Origin: Actinomycetospora succinea
GTDB taxonomy: Bacteria; Actinomycetota; Actinomycetes; Mycobacteriales; Pseudonocardiaceae
Direction: 5' to 3'
NCBI RefSeq assembly: GCF_004363095.1
Contig: NZ_SNYO01000004.1
Span: forward strand, 375,905 to 439,904
DNA length: 64,000 bases
Position numbers and translations under genes: made by a program. The notes below the pieces were generated by a model, which saw only the letters and a program-made list of their open reading frames with translations, was not told the origin of the DNA and ran no database searches. Below are positions 49,092 to 57,620 of the stretch, in pieces. Every line of letters starts with the position of its first letter. The first letter of the stretch is position 1.

Positions 49092-49433
49092 TCACCGCGC
49101 CGGGTGCCACCGCCGGATCGCCTCGTAGACGAGCGCGCCGCCCGCGGCGACGGGGAGGTCGACGACGCCGAGGACGAGCAGGGCCGCGCCGCCGAGGTAG
49201 ACCGGCGTGCGGTGGGGGAGCACGCGGCGCACCACCCCGGCGGCGTCCGACGCGACCTCGACGACGGAGTCGGTGACCCCGCGCGACGGGGCAGGTGCGG
49301 CGGGGCGCGCGACGCGCTCCGGCGGACCGGCCGGGGGCACGCTGCCGTTGTCGTTGATCGGCGCGTCCGGGGCCGTCAGCGCGGTCGCCACCGGGTCCTC
49401 GGGGGGCTTCTTGTCCTTCTGGTCCTCGGCCAT
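49092..49433 (-). CDS. Small hypothetical membrane protein
   Basis: 113 residues: an acidic/proline-rich N-terminal half (KDKKPPEDP; PPERVARPAAPAPS), then one or two hydrophobic helices (about 76-104; YLGGAALLVLGVVDLPVAAGGALVYEAI) and a short basic end. There is no recognisable domain. ATG at 49433; its stop is 8 bases from the convergent mmsA stop. Confidence 0.65.
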   Translation of the reverse strand: MAEDQKDKKPPEDPVATALTAPDAPINDNGSVPPAGPPERVARPAAPAPSRGVTDSVVEVASDAAGVVRRVLPHRTPVYLGGAALLVLGVVDLPVAAGGALVYEAIRRWHPAR

Positions 49434-49474
49434 CGATCGACGCTACGCCGCTCGGGACGGGGTGGGCAGCGGTC

Positions 49475-50149
49475 TCACGCCTCGACCGCCCGGGCCCACC
49501 GGTCCGGCGCCGCGACCGGCCGGCCGTGCAGGGCGACGACGAGTGCCGGGCGCAGGGCGGCCAGACGGCGGCGCGACGCAGCGGCCTGCTCCGGGTCGTC
49601 GTGCAGGCCCCGGGGCAGGGGCAGCCACCGCGGCGAGCGCGGGTCGCCGGACACGTTCACCGGGCCGTCGCCGACCACCAGCACGCGGTCCTCGGCGCGC
49701 CACAGCGCCAGGGTGCCGGGGCTGTGGCCGGGCACGGCGAGCACCGCGAAGCCGGCGACGCGGTCGCCCTCGACGAGCCGGCGGTCCACCGGGCGCCGCT
49801 CGCGGGCCAGCGGGGCGAGCACGGCCCGGCCGAGCGCGCCGGAGTGCGTGTCGAGCCGTCCCTCCTCGAACCGGCCCGCGTCGGCCTCGCCCATCGCCAG
49901 CGGTGCGCCGGTCTGCCGGCACAGCCAGGCCGAGGAGCCGACGTGGTCGCCGTGCGCGTGGGTCACGGCGTGCTCGGCGACGTGCCGGCCCCGCAGCATC
50001 ACCGCGAGCCGCCGCGCCGACCAGGGGAACCCCGCGTCGACGACGACGTCGCCGTCGGGCCCCTCGATCAGCACGGTGTTCAGGAGGGCGGCGGGCGCGA
50101 GGGCGCCGAGGTGCACGCCGTCGGCGACCTCACGGAGCTGCGGAGCCAC
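49475..50149 (-). CDS. MBL-fold metal-dependent hydrolase
   Basis: A 224-residue metallo-beta-lactamase fold. THAHGDHVGS is the HxHxDH metal signature, and VPGHSPGTL and VVGDGPVN provide further ligands. The second-sphere histidine near the C-terminus (ALHGRP) is present. The substrate is unknown (glyoxalase II-like thioesters, lactones and phosphonates are possible). GTG start at 50149; it follows the Dph6-like gene on the same strand with 12 bases between. Confidence 0.9.
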   Translation of the reverse strand: MAPQLREVADGVHLGALAPAALLNTVLIEGPDGDVVVDAGFPWSARRLAVMLRGRHVAEHAVTHAHGDHVGSSAWLCRQTGAPLAMGEADAGRFEEGRLDTHSGALGRAVLAPLARERRPVDRRLVEGDRVAGFAVLAVPGHSPGTLALWRAEDRVLVVGDGPVNVSGDPRSPRWLPLPRGLHDDPEQAAASRRRLAALRPALVVALHGRPVAAPDRWARAVEA

Positions 50150-50161
50150 GTCGGGAGCCTG

Positions 50162-50800
50162 TCAGGTCCCGAACGTCGCCACCACGAATCCGTCCCGCTC
50201 GGCCGTGCCCGTGACCGGCGCGTCCACCGGGTGCCGGAACCCGGGCCCGTCGGTGACCACCGTGTGGAACTCGCCGTTCTCCCCGCACGGGTCGACGCCC
50301 GCGGGGAGGTCGTCCACGAGGTCGTGCCACGCGCGGCCGACCCACGCCGCGGGCACGCGCGCCGGGTCGACGCAGACGACCGTCGCGCGCACACCGCCGT
50401 CGATCATCGCCCGGGCCAGCGGCCCGGTCGCCCGCTCCCAGAGCGGGAAGCGCGCGGCGAGCCCGGTGCCGGCGAGGGCCTGCTCGCGGTAGGCGCGGAT
50501 GTCGGCGAGGAAGAGGTCGCCGTAGAGGATCTCGGTCGCCCCCAACCGGACCCACGACGCGCGCGTCCGCTCCTCGTAGACGTCGTTCGGGCACGGGGAG
50601 GGCAGCTCGACGGTCTCGAGGGGCAGGCCGAGCGCCGCGGCCTGGGCGCGCACGAGGGCGAGCGGGACGTGGCTCGCGACGACCAGGCCGTCGGCGCCGA
50701 CCGTCGTGTGCAGGCCGGCGACCTCGGTGTCCTCCCGCGCCACGGCGAGCGCGTACGCCGAGTCCTTGCCGCCCGACCAGCTCATCCAGGCGGCGGGCAT
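50162..50800 (-). CDS. Dph6/DUF71-like PP-loop ATPase
   Basis: 212 residues. The PP-loop SGGKDSAYAL is at residues about 9-18. EILYGDLFLADIRAYRE, ATVVCVDPARV and GENGEFHTVV are hallmarks of the family that in eukaryotes and archaea amidates diphthine (Dph6); bacterial homologues have unknown substrates and may amidate B12- or cofactor-like molecules. Bacteria have no diphthamide, so a different function is likely. ATG at 50800 shares a base with the TGA of the acyl-CoA ligase (TGATG), so it is coupled to it. Confidence 0.88.
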   Translation of the reverse strand: MPAAWMSWSGGKDSAYALAVAREDTEVAGLHTTVGADGLVVASHVPLALVRAQAAALGLPLETVELPSPCPNDVYEERTRASWVRLGATEILYGDLFLADIRAYREQALAGTGLAARFPLWERATGPLARAMIDGGVRATVVCVDPARVPAAWVGRAWHDLVDDLPAGVDPCGENGEFHTVVTDGPGFRHPVDAPVTGTAERDGFVVATFGT

Positions 50801-52338
50801 CAGGCCGGCGCCGCGTCCCGCAGCCGCCGCTTGAGGACCTTGCCCTGCGGGTCGACCGGCAGCTCGTCGACGAGGTGCACCGCCTTCGGCACCTTGAAGG
50901 TCGCGAGCACGGCCTTGCAGTGCGCCACCAGCTCGTCGCCGGTCAGCTCGTGGCCGGGGCGGACCACGACGAACACCGTGACGGCCTCGGACCAATAGGG
51001 GTCGGGCATGCCGACGACCGCCGCGCGCTCGACCGCCGGGTGGCCGTGGACGACGCGCTCGACCTCCTGCGAGGACACGTTCATCCCGCCCGACTTGATC
51101 ATGTCCTTGACGCGGTCGTGGAAGAACAGGTTGCCCTCGGCGTCGATGCGGACCATGTCACCGGTGCGCACCCACCCGCCGCGGAACGCCTGCTCGGTGC
51201 GCTCCGGGTCGTCGAGGTAGCCGAGCATCGCCGACGGCGAGCGGCAGATCAGCTCGCCGACCTCGGCGTCCCGGTCGTCGGCGTCCACCACGCGGATCTC
51301 GAGGTGGGTGACCGGCTTGCCGATCCACGTCGGGTCGCCGCCGGGGACGTCGTCGAGCGTGCGGAAGAACCCGACGGTGCCGAGCTGCGAGAGCTCCGAC
51401 TGGCCCCAGTAGGTGCCCCACAGCACGTCCGGCGCGGCCGCGGACCAGGCGTCGATGACGTGCGGCGGGATCTGCCCGCCGTAGGTCATGCACCGGCGGA
51501 CCTGCCCGACCGTCGCCGTCCCGAACGCCTCCTGGGCGGCGAGGGCGATGTAGAAGGTGGGGGTCTGGGCGATGACCGTGACCCGCTCGCGCCCGATGAC
51601 CTGCACGGCGGTGGCCGGGTCGGCCGTCGCCGGCAGGACGAGGGTGGCGCCCATCAGCGTCAGGCTGGTCATCGACCCGAGCCCGGCGATGGTGTGGAAC
51701 GGCATGACGAACAGCCAGGTGTCCGCCGGCCCGGTCTGCAGGCCCCAGCCCCAGGCGGGGGCGGTGGAGGCGAGGTAGTTGCGGTGCGGGATGAGCACGC
51801 CCTTGGGGGCGGCCTCCGTGCCCGAGGTGTAGACGATGAGGGCGACGTCGTTCTCGTCGAGGTCGACGTCCGGCTCGTCGGCGGGCTGCTCGGCCAGCAG
51901 CCCGTCGAGCTCGGGGCCGTACTCGAGGCGTGCCACACCGTCGGGCAGCACGGCGGCGAAGGCGCCGTCGACGAGCACGAGCCCGGCGCGGCTGTGCCCG
52001 AGCTGGTGGGCGACCTCCGCCTCGCGGTAGAGCGGGTTGATCCCCGTGAACGCGGCCCCGATCTTCAGGGCGCCGTAGTAGGCGGCGACGACGTCCACGC
52101 TGTTGCGCGCCATCGACGCGATCCGTCCGCCGCGCCCGATGCCGCGGGCGGTGAAGAGCTGCGCGTACCGGTTGGCGCGCTCGTCGAGCGCCCCGTACGT
52201 CGTCTCCGTGCGCGTGCCGTCGGCCGTGTAGGCGATGAACGCGACCTTGTCCGGCTGGGTGCGGGCGTGGCGGCGCAGCTGGTCGCCGATGGTGGCGCGG
52301 CCGAGCAGCGTGCGGTGGTGCGGGGCGAGGTCGGGCAC
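50800..52338 (-). CDS. AMP-dependent acyl-CoA synthetase
   Basis: A 512-residue ANL enzyme. The P-loop is VYTSGTEAAPKG, WGTYWGQSELSQ is the A5-type motif, WVRTGDMVRIDAEGNLFFHDRVKDMIKSGGMNVSSQEVE covers A7-A8, and PQGKVLKR has the catalytic lysine. It activates a carboxylic acid (probably fatty, aromatic or cyclic) to its CoA ester. GTG start; it lies 4 bases after the nitroreductase and overlaps the Dph6-like gene, so three genes form one operon. Confidence 0.9.
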   Translation of the reverse strand: MPDLAPHHRTLLGRATIGDQLRRHARTQPDKVAFIAYTADGTRTETTYGALDERANRYAQLFTARGIGRGGRIASMARNSVDVVAAYYGALKIGAAFTGINPLYREAEVAHQLGHSRAGLVLVDGAFAAVLPDGVARLEYGPELDGLLAEQPADEPDVDLDENDVALIVYTSGTEAAPKGVLIPHRNYLASTAPAWGWGLQTGPADTWLFVMPFHTIAGLGSMTSLTLMGATLVLPATADPATAVQVIGRERVTVIAQTPTFYIALAAQEAFGTATVGQVRRCMTYGGQIPPHVIDAWSAAAPDVLWGTYWGQSELSQLGTVGFFRTLDDVPGGDPTWIGKPVTHLEIRVVDADDRDAEVGELICRSPSAMLGYLDDPERTEQAFRGGWVRTGDMVRIDAEGNLFFHDRVKDMIKSGGMNVSSQEVERVVHGHPAVERAAVVGMPDPYWSEAVTVFVVVRPGHELTGDELVAHCKAVLATFKVPKAVHLVDELPVDPQGKVLKRRLRDAAPA

Positions 52339-52342
52339 GGTG

Positions 52343-52993
52343 TCAGACCCCGGCCCCGGCGAAGTAGGGCGCGCCGTAGGTCTCGGCGGAGACGATCTCC
52401 TCGACCGCGGACCGGGTGAGCTTGCGCGGGAAGCCCTTGGCCGGGTAGCCGATCGCGACGTGCGCCGCGGTGATGACGCCGTCGGGGAGCTCGAGCAGCT
52501 CGCGGACCTGCGGCTCGTGGTGGCACAGCAGGGTCGTGACGGCGGAGCCGACGCCCTGGTCGCGCAGCGCGAGGCAGAAGTTCTGGACCGTGGGGTAGAT
52601 CGACGCCCCGCCGACGACGGAGAACCGGTCGAGCTCGAGGTCCGTCGGGTGCAGCCCGTCGATCTCGGCGCACACGACGACGATGGCCGGCGCCTGCGCC
52701 AGGTGCTCGGCGAAGTGGTCGGCGTCCTGGACGGTCTTCGGCAGCGCGCCGACGTTGACCGAGCCGTCGCCGATCGCGCCGAGGTAGGACTTCCACAGCG
52801 GCAGGTAGAGGTCGGCGAGGGCCTGCTTGCGGTCCGCGTCGCGCACCACGACCCAGCGCACCGGCTGGCGGTTCCCGCCCTGCGGCCCGAAGCGCGCCGC
52901 GTCGAACGCCCGGTAGAGCACGTCGTCGGGGACCGCGTCGCCCGTGAAGTACCGGCAGGTCCCCACGGTGCGCATCGCGTCGGTCAGCTCCAT
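52343..52993 (-). CDS. Nitroreductase family flavoprotein
   Basis: A 216-residue FMN-dependent nitroreductase/BluB-like fold. CRYFTGDAVPDDVLYRAFDAARFGPQGGNRQPVRWVVVRD is the N-terminal FMN-phosphate site, GVGSAVTTLLCHHEPQVRELLELPDGVITAAHVAIGYP the C-terminal one. It could reduce enones, nitro groups or act as a flavin reductase for the divergent Baeyer-Villiger enzyme. ATG at 52993 with AGGTGG nearby is chosen; a GTG at 53002 would add three residues. Confidence 0.9.
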   Translation of the reverse strand: MELTDAMRTVGTCRYFTGDAVPDDVLYRAFDAARFGPQGGNRQPVRWVVVRDADRKQALADLYLPLWKSYLGAIGDGSVNVGALPKTVQDADHFAEHLAQAPAIVVVCAEIDGLHPTDLELDRFSVVGGASIYPTVQNFCLALRDQGVGSAVTTLLCHHEPQVRELLELPDGVITAAHVAIGYPAKGFPRKLTRSAVEEIVSAETYGAPYFAGAGV

Positions 52994-53015
52994 CGCCGCC
53001 ACCTGCCTATCCGCA

Positions 53016-53108
53016 GTTAGGTTCGTTGAGCAGAATCGTGCTGTGGGCCACTCAGGCTGTCAAGGATCGCGGCCATGGACGGCGACGGCCGCGGATCGCT
53101 AACCTAAC
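53016..53108. promoter_or_regulatory. Divergent promoter region with AACCTAAC motifs
   Basis: AACCTAAC occurs on the plus strand at 53101-53108, 22 bases before the monooxygenase ATG, and on the minus strand (53016-53023), just before the nitroreductase start. The plus-strand copy extends to CTAACCTAACC. Such mirrored motifs suggest that one regulator, probably the TetR protein of the monooxygenase operon, acts on both promoters. Between them lies an imperfect inverted repeat GATCGCGGCC / GGCCGCGGATC (about 53066-53098). Confidence 0.5.
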
Positions 53109-53130
53109 CGCCGACAGGGAAGGAGCACGG

Positions 53131-55005
53131 ATGACTGCCGACCCCACCCTCGCCCGCGCGCTCGATCACGCCAACCTGCCCTCGCTGCTGCCGGTGCTCG
53201 TCCAGCTCACCGGCGACCGCCGCTGGTTCGAGGAGCCCTACCGGCCCACGCGCAGCCGCGGCATGGAGAACAACGACGGCGGCGGCTTCCCCGACGAGGT
53301 CGCCGACGAGATCCGGGCCGCCGTGCTCGACGCCGTCCTCGCCCACGAGGCGGGCGCCCCGGTCGCGATCCCCGCGCCCACCGGCGAGCTGCTGACCGAG
53401 CTGCTGACCCTGGCCAACGGCGAGCCCACGCCGCCGGAGTACGCCGACATGCTCGCCGAGGACCTCGGCTTCGTCCCCGAGCCCGCGCCGACCGTGCCCG
53501 CCGGCGCCGACATCGACGTCGTGGTCATCGGGGCCGGCGTCTCCGGCGTGCTCGCCGCGATCAAGCTGCGCGAGGCAGGCGTCGAGCACGTCGTCCTGGA
53601 GAAGAACACCGAGGTCGGCGGCGGCTGGTGGGAGAACACCTACCCGGGCGCCGGCGTCGACACCCCGAGCCACCTGTACTCGTACTCGTTCGCCCCCCGC
53701 GACTGGAGCACCCACTTCGGCAAGCGCGACGAGGTCGAGCAGTACCTGCGCGAGGTCGCCGACGCCCACGACGTGCGCCGCGCGATCCGGTTCGGCACCG
53801 AGGTCGTCGGCGCCGCGTACGACGAGGCCACCGCCACCTGGCGCGTGCGCACCGCCGACGGCGAGGTCGTCACCGCGCGCGTGCTCATCAGCGCGACCGG
53901 GGCGCTGAACCGCCCGAAGCTCCCCGCGATCCCGGGCCTCGAGACGTTCACCGGGCGCCTCTTCCACACCGCCGAGTGGCCCGACGACCTCGACCTCACC
54001 GGGCGGCACGTCGCCGTCGTCGGCGCCGGGGCCAGCGCCATGCAGGTCGTGCCCGCGATCGCCGGCACGCCGGACAAGGTCACCGTCTACCAGCGCTCGC
54101 CGCAGTGGGTGGCCCCCAACGACGTCTACTTCACGCCCATCGAGGACGCCGTGCACCACCTCATGGGGCGGGTGCCGTTCTACCGCGCCTGGTACCGGGC
54201 GCGGCTGGCGTGGAACTTCAACGACCGCGTCCACCCCACGCTGCAGGTCGACCCCGAGTGGGAGCACCCCGAGCGCTCGGTCAACGCGGTCAACGACGCG
54301 CACCGCCGCGTGTTCACCCGCTACCTGGAGGCCGAGCTCGACGGCCGCCCCGACCTGGTCGCCAAGGCGCTGCCCGACTACCCGCCCTTCGGCAAGCGGA
54401 TGCTGCTCGACAACGGCTGGTACCGGGCGCTGCGCCGCGACGACGTCGAGCTGGTGACCGAGGGCGTCGCCGAGGTCACGCCCACCGGGCTGCGCGGCGA
54501 CGGCGGCACCGAGACCGCCGCCGACGTGGTCGTCATGGCCACGGGGTTCCACACCCACCGCTACCTGTGGCCGATCGACATCCGGGGACGCGACGGCGTC
54601 GGGCTCGCCGACGTATGGGGGCCCGAGGACGCGCGCGCCCACCTCGGGATCACCGTGCCGGGCTTCCCGAACCTGTTCATCACCTGCGGGCCCGGCACCG
54701 TGCTCGGCCACGGCGGCAGCTACATCACGATCGCCGAGTGCCAGGTGCGCTACATCGTCGACCTGCTCGCGACGATGGCCCGCGAGGACCTGCGCGCGGT
54801 GGAGGTGCGCCCGGAGGTGGAGCGCGAGTACACCCGCCGCCACGACGACGCGCACGCGCGGATGCTCTGGACCCACCCGGGCATGACCAACTGGTACCGC
54901 AACGCCGCCGGCCGCGTCGTGTCGACGATGCCCTGGCGGATCGTCGACTACTGGCGCATGACCCACGAGGCGGACCTCGCCGAGTACGCGGTCGAGAAGC
55001 GATGA
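53131..55005 (+). CDS. Baeyer-Villiger monooxygenase (4-hydroxyacetophenone monooxygenase type)
   Basis: 624 residues. An N-terminal helical region of about 130 residues precedes two dinucleotide-binding folds: VVIGAGVSGVLAAIKL (about 131-146) and VAVVGAGASAMQVVPAI (about 293-309). Between them lies the diagnostic fingerprint FTGRLFHTAEWP (about 273-284, FxGxxxHxxxW). ENTYPGAGVDTPSHLYSYSF and ATGFHTHRYLWP are typical of HapE-like enzymes. The long N-terminus is a family trait. It converts ketones to esters with NADPH and oxygen. ATG at 53131 follows AAGGAG. The stop overlaps tetR (ATGA). Confidence 0.93.
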   Translation: MTADPTLARALDHANLPSLLPVLVQLTGDRRWFEEPYRPTRSRGMENNDGGGFPDEVADEIRAAVLDAVLAHEAGAPVAIPAPTGELLTELLTLANGEPTPPEYADMLAEDLGFVPEPAPTVPAGADIDVVVIGAGVSGVLAAIKLREAGVEHVVLEKNTEVGGGWWENTYPGAGVDTPSHLYSYSFAPRDWSTHFGKRDEVEQYLREVADAHDVRRAIRFGTEVVGAAYDEATATWRVRTADGEVVTARVLISATGALNRPKLPAIPGLETFTGRLFHTAEWPDDLDLTGRHVAVVGAGASAMQVVPAIAGTPDKVTVYQRSPQWVAPNDVYFTPIEDAVHHLMGRVPFYRAWYRARLAWNFNDRVHPTLQVDPEWEHPERSVNAVNDAHRRVFTRYLEAELDGRPDLVAKALPDYPPFGKRMLLDNGWYRALRRDDVELVTEGVAEVTPTGLRGDGGTETAADVVVMATGFHTHRYLWPIDIRGRDGVGLADVWGPEDARAHLGITVPGFPNLFITCGPGTVLGHGGSYITIAECQVRYIVDLLATMAREDLRAVEVRPEVEREYTRRHDDAHARMLWTHPGMTNWYRNAAGRVVSTMPWRIVDYWRMTHEADLAEYAVEKR

Positions 55006-55625
55006 CCACCGCCCGCAAACCCACCGGCGAACGGCGGACCGAGATCGTCACCGCCGCGGCCCGGATCTTCGCCGACCACGGGTACGCGGCCGTCGGCATG
55101 CGCGACATCGCCGACGCCATCGGTATCCGCGGCGCCAGCCTCTACCACCACTTCTCCGCCAAGGAGGAGATCCTCTACGCGATCTGCCTGACGGTCACCC
55201 AGGAGCCCGTCGAGCAGAACCTGCCGCTGCTCGACGCCGCGGGCACGCCGACCGACCGGCTGACCGCGCTGGTCGGCGCCCACATCCGCCACCTGCTGCA
55301 CCGGCGCGTCGAGTACGTCGTCGGCCGGCACGAGCGGCCCGCCCTCACACCCGAGCACCGCGCCGACATCGAGGGCTACCTGCACTACTACAACCGCCGC
55401 GTGCGCGACGTCCTCGTCGCCGGCATGCGCAGCGGCGAGTTCCGCACGCTCGACCCGGGCCTCGCCGCGCTCGGCATCCTCGACATGCTCAACGGCGTCA
55501 GCGGCTGGATCCGGGGCAGCGCCGATGCCGACGCGGACGACGTCGTCGCCAGTCACACCGCGCTGCTGCTCGGCGGCCTGCGGAGCCGGGAGGCTCAGGT
55601 CGGGGAGGCCTCCTCCTCGTCGTAG
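55002..55625 (+). CDS. TetR family regulator of the monooxygenase operon
   Basis: 207 residues. The N-terminal helix-turn-helix is EIVTAAARIFADHGYAAVGMRDIADAIGIRGASLYHHFSAKEEILYAI, with a helical C-terminal domain resembling the TetR_C group seen in fatty-acid/ketone catabolism regulators (KstR2-like). It is co-translated with the monooxygenase through a 4-base overlap, and probably controls this operon and the divergent nitroreductase-ligase operon. Confidence 0.92.
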   Translation: MTTARKPTGERRTEIVTAAARIFADHGYAAVGMRDIADAIGIRGASLYHHFSAKEEILYAICLTVTQEPVEQNLPLLDAAGTPTDRLTALVGAHIRHLLHRRVEYVVGRHERPALTPEHRADIEGYLHYYNRRVRDVLVAGMRSGEFRTLDPGLAALGILDMLNGVSGWIRGSADADADDVVASHTALLLGGLRSREAQVGEASSSS

Positions 55626-55762
55626 GGCTCCGGGTGCTCGTTCCTCCGGGCCACGGCCTCGCCGACGACGCCGGCGGCCTCCTCGACCCTGTCGTCGTCC
55701 GTGCCCCCGTCCCTGCCCTCGTCCTCGAGCCGGCCGTGCTGGGGCGTCTGCGGTCCTGTCAT
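55595..55762 (-). CDS. Possible small acidic protein overlapping the tetR end
   Basis: A 55-residue open frame from ATG 55762 to TGA 55595, too short for usual ORF calls. It reads MTGPQTPQHGRLEDEGRDGG..., then VEEAAGVVGEAVARRNEHPEPYDEEE, and has strong third-position GC as real genes here do. It fills the gap between the convergent tetR and hydrolase genes. Its last 31 bases overlap tetR. There is no clear ribosome site. It could equally be a decayed or non-coding stretch. Confidence 0.4.
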   Translation of the reverse strand: MTGPQTPQHGRLEDEGRDGGTDDDRVEEAAGVVGEAVARRNEHPEPYDEEEASPT

Positions 55763-55793
55763 GGGGCCGGGCTACCCGCGGCCCCCCGCGACG

Positions 55794-56993
55794 TCACGCG
55801 GGCAGGTGCGCGGCGAGGAAGTCGGTCATCACGGCGCCGACGAGCCCGCGGGCCATCGGCTCGCAATGCCGGTTCGCGCCCTGCTCCGCGGTGAACCGGA
55901 CGATCTCCTTCGTGCCGGGCAGCGCGTCGTGGAGCTCGCGGGACTGCCCGCCGAAGAAGTCCTCGTCGTCCGGGTCCGTGATCAGCAGCGGCGTGGTGAT
56001 CCTGTCGGTCAGGCCCTCGAGGGTGAAGCGCTGCGCGGCCGCGAAGACATCGTACGGCGTGTCGCCGCCGTACGGCTTGGCGCGGAACGCGAACGTGCGC
56101 GCCCGCACCGGGTCGGCCGGGCCCGAGGCGATCGCCGTGTTGAAGCCGTCCCTGTCGCCGGCGCGGAGCAGGTCGAGGAGCTGCGCCGGGATGGTCCGGT
56201 TCCAGCTGCGGGCGACGTCGACGACCCCGCCGTCGACGACGGCCGCGGCGAACCGGTGCTCGAAGGCCAGCGCGCGCGGCAGCCAGTAGCCGCCCTGGCT
56301 GATGCCGTAGCCGACCAGGGCGCGCGCATCGACGTCGGGGCGGGCCACCAGGGTGTCGACGACGGGGGTCAGCACGGCCTCCCAGTCGTGCCGGAACGGG
56401 ATGTCGCGCTCGAACAGCAGCGACTGCTGACCCGGGCCGTCGAACACGACGGCGTTCCACCCGCGGTCGAGCGCGGGACGGATCGCGGTGGCCCACAGCC
56501 CGGAGAGCGCGCCGTCGCTGCCGTTGGTGACCACGAGGGTCGCACGCGCGGCGCCGCTCGCGTCGGGACGGAACAGGTAGCCGGGCATCGCCACGCCCTC
56601 GGAGGCGAGGTCGATCGGCAGGTGGCGCCCGTCCGAGCACGCGACGAAGGCGTCCCAGGCGGCGCGGTGCGCGCGGAACGCCGGCAGCAGGAGCGAGGTG
56701 TCCTCCATGCCGTCGACGAACGCGAACGACTCGTCGTGGAAGGCCGACGACGCCAGGTAGAGGTGCGCCGCGGTGCCGAGGCGCCCGGCCGCGCGGGCCG
56801 CGTCGGCGGCGCGGGAGAGCTCGTCGGCGCGGCCGTGCCAGGCGTCGTACCAGGACGTGGCGTCGCCGTCGGTCGTGTCGGCGATGGCCTCGAGGACCAT
56901 GCCGACGTCGCCGACGCCCATGCCCGCGTGCCCGAGGGCGGTGCGGGCGGAGAAGTCGAAGGCGTGGTCGGTGAAGAGCGGCTTCATGGGCAT
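55794..56993 (-). CDS. Alpha/beta hydrolase (FrsA/BAAT-like, lid-containing)
   Basis: 399 residues. An N-terminal helical region (about 1-120, DATSWYDAWHGRADELSRAADAARAAGR, typical of the DUF1100/FrsA and 2,6-dihydroxypseudo-oxynicotine hydrolase group) is followed by a hydrolase core with GPGQQSLLFERDIPFRHDWE, nucleophile GYGISQGGYWLPRA, ITDPDDEDFF and EQGANRHCEP for the Asp and His. It may cleave C-C or ester bonds of aromatic ketones. ATG at 56993, or 56987. Confidence 0.88.
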   Translation of the reverse strand: MPMKPLFTDHAFDFSARTALGHAGMGVGDVGMVLEAIADTTDGDATSWYDAWHGRADELSRAADAARAAGRLGTAAHLYLASSAFHDESFAFVDGMEDTSLLLPAFRAHRAAWDAFVACSDGRHLPIDLASEGVAMPGYLFRPDASGAARATLVVTNGSDGALSGLWATAIRPALDRGWNAVVFDGPGQQSLLFERDIPFRHDWEAVLTPVVDTLVARPDVDARALVGYGISQGGYWLPRALAFEHRFAAAVVDGGVVDVARSWNRTIPAQLLDLLRAGDRDGFNTAIASGPADPVRARTFAFRAKPYGGDTPYDVFAAAQRFTLEGLTDRITTPLLITDPDDEDFFGGQSRELHDALPGTKEIVRFTAEQGANRHCEPMARGLVGAVMTDFLAAHLPA

Positions 56994-57076
56994 GGCTCGA
57001 CCGTGCCGCCGCCGGCCGGTCCGGGACATCCGCCATTCCGCCCCCGTGCGGGGCGCGGTCCGGCGATCACCCAGGG

Positions 57077-57520
57077 TCAGCGCCGGCGCAGCACCATCGC
57101 GGTCGTGATCAGCAGGACGATCGTGCCGACGGTCTCGACGACGAGCGTGGTCGGCGCCAGCTCGTAGTCGAGGCTCGACTCGATCCCGAACAGGCCCACC
57201 GTCAGCGCGAGGACCAGCGCGGCGAGCGTGCCGGCGAGGAACAGCAGGCCGAGCACCGTCGAGATCACGAGCAGCTGGCCGCGCGTGATGACCACGGCGA
57301 TCGCGAGGACCAGCCCGCCGAGGGCGTTGAGGATGAAGAGGTTCCCGAGGAGCCCGCCGGTGCCGCCCCACATCGCCAGGTAGAGGTGGATGCCGCCCAT
57401 CGCCAGCAGCGCGACGGCGCTGAGCACCTGCCAGAGCATGGTCGAGCGGCGCTCGCCGCGCGCGATCCGGACCGTGGGCGTCTCACCCTGACCGAGGGGT
57501 CCGCCCGCCGCGTGTGCCAT
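57077..57520 (-). CDS. Four-helix membrane protein, function unknown
   Basis: 147 residues if started at ATG 57520. Residues about 30-145 form four membrane helices (LWQVLSAVALLAMGGIHLYLAMW; GNLFILNALGGLVLAIAVVI; LLVISTVLGLLFLAGTLAALVLALTVGLFG; LVVETVGTIVLLITTAMVLRRR). The first helix with GGIHLYL resembles small actinobacterial membrane proteins of unknown role. ATG at 57439 is an alternative start that removes a hydrophilic leader. No partner gene is evident. Confidence 0.72.
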   Translation of the reverse strand: MAHAAGGPLGQGETPTVRIARGERRSTMLWQVLSAVALLAMGGIHLYLAMWGGTGGLLGNLFILNALGGLVLAIAVVITRGQLLVISTVLGLLFLAGTLAALVLALTVGLFGIESSLDYELAPTTLVVETVGTIVLLITTAMVLRRR

Positions 57521-57620
57521 GCCCGCCACCCCGTCCCTGCCCGACCGTGTTGGAGGGCGATCGTCCTCCGACGGGACCCCCGGGTCGAGAGGGCGACGAC
57601 ACCGGCGACCCGCTACGGCG

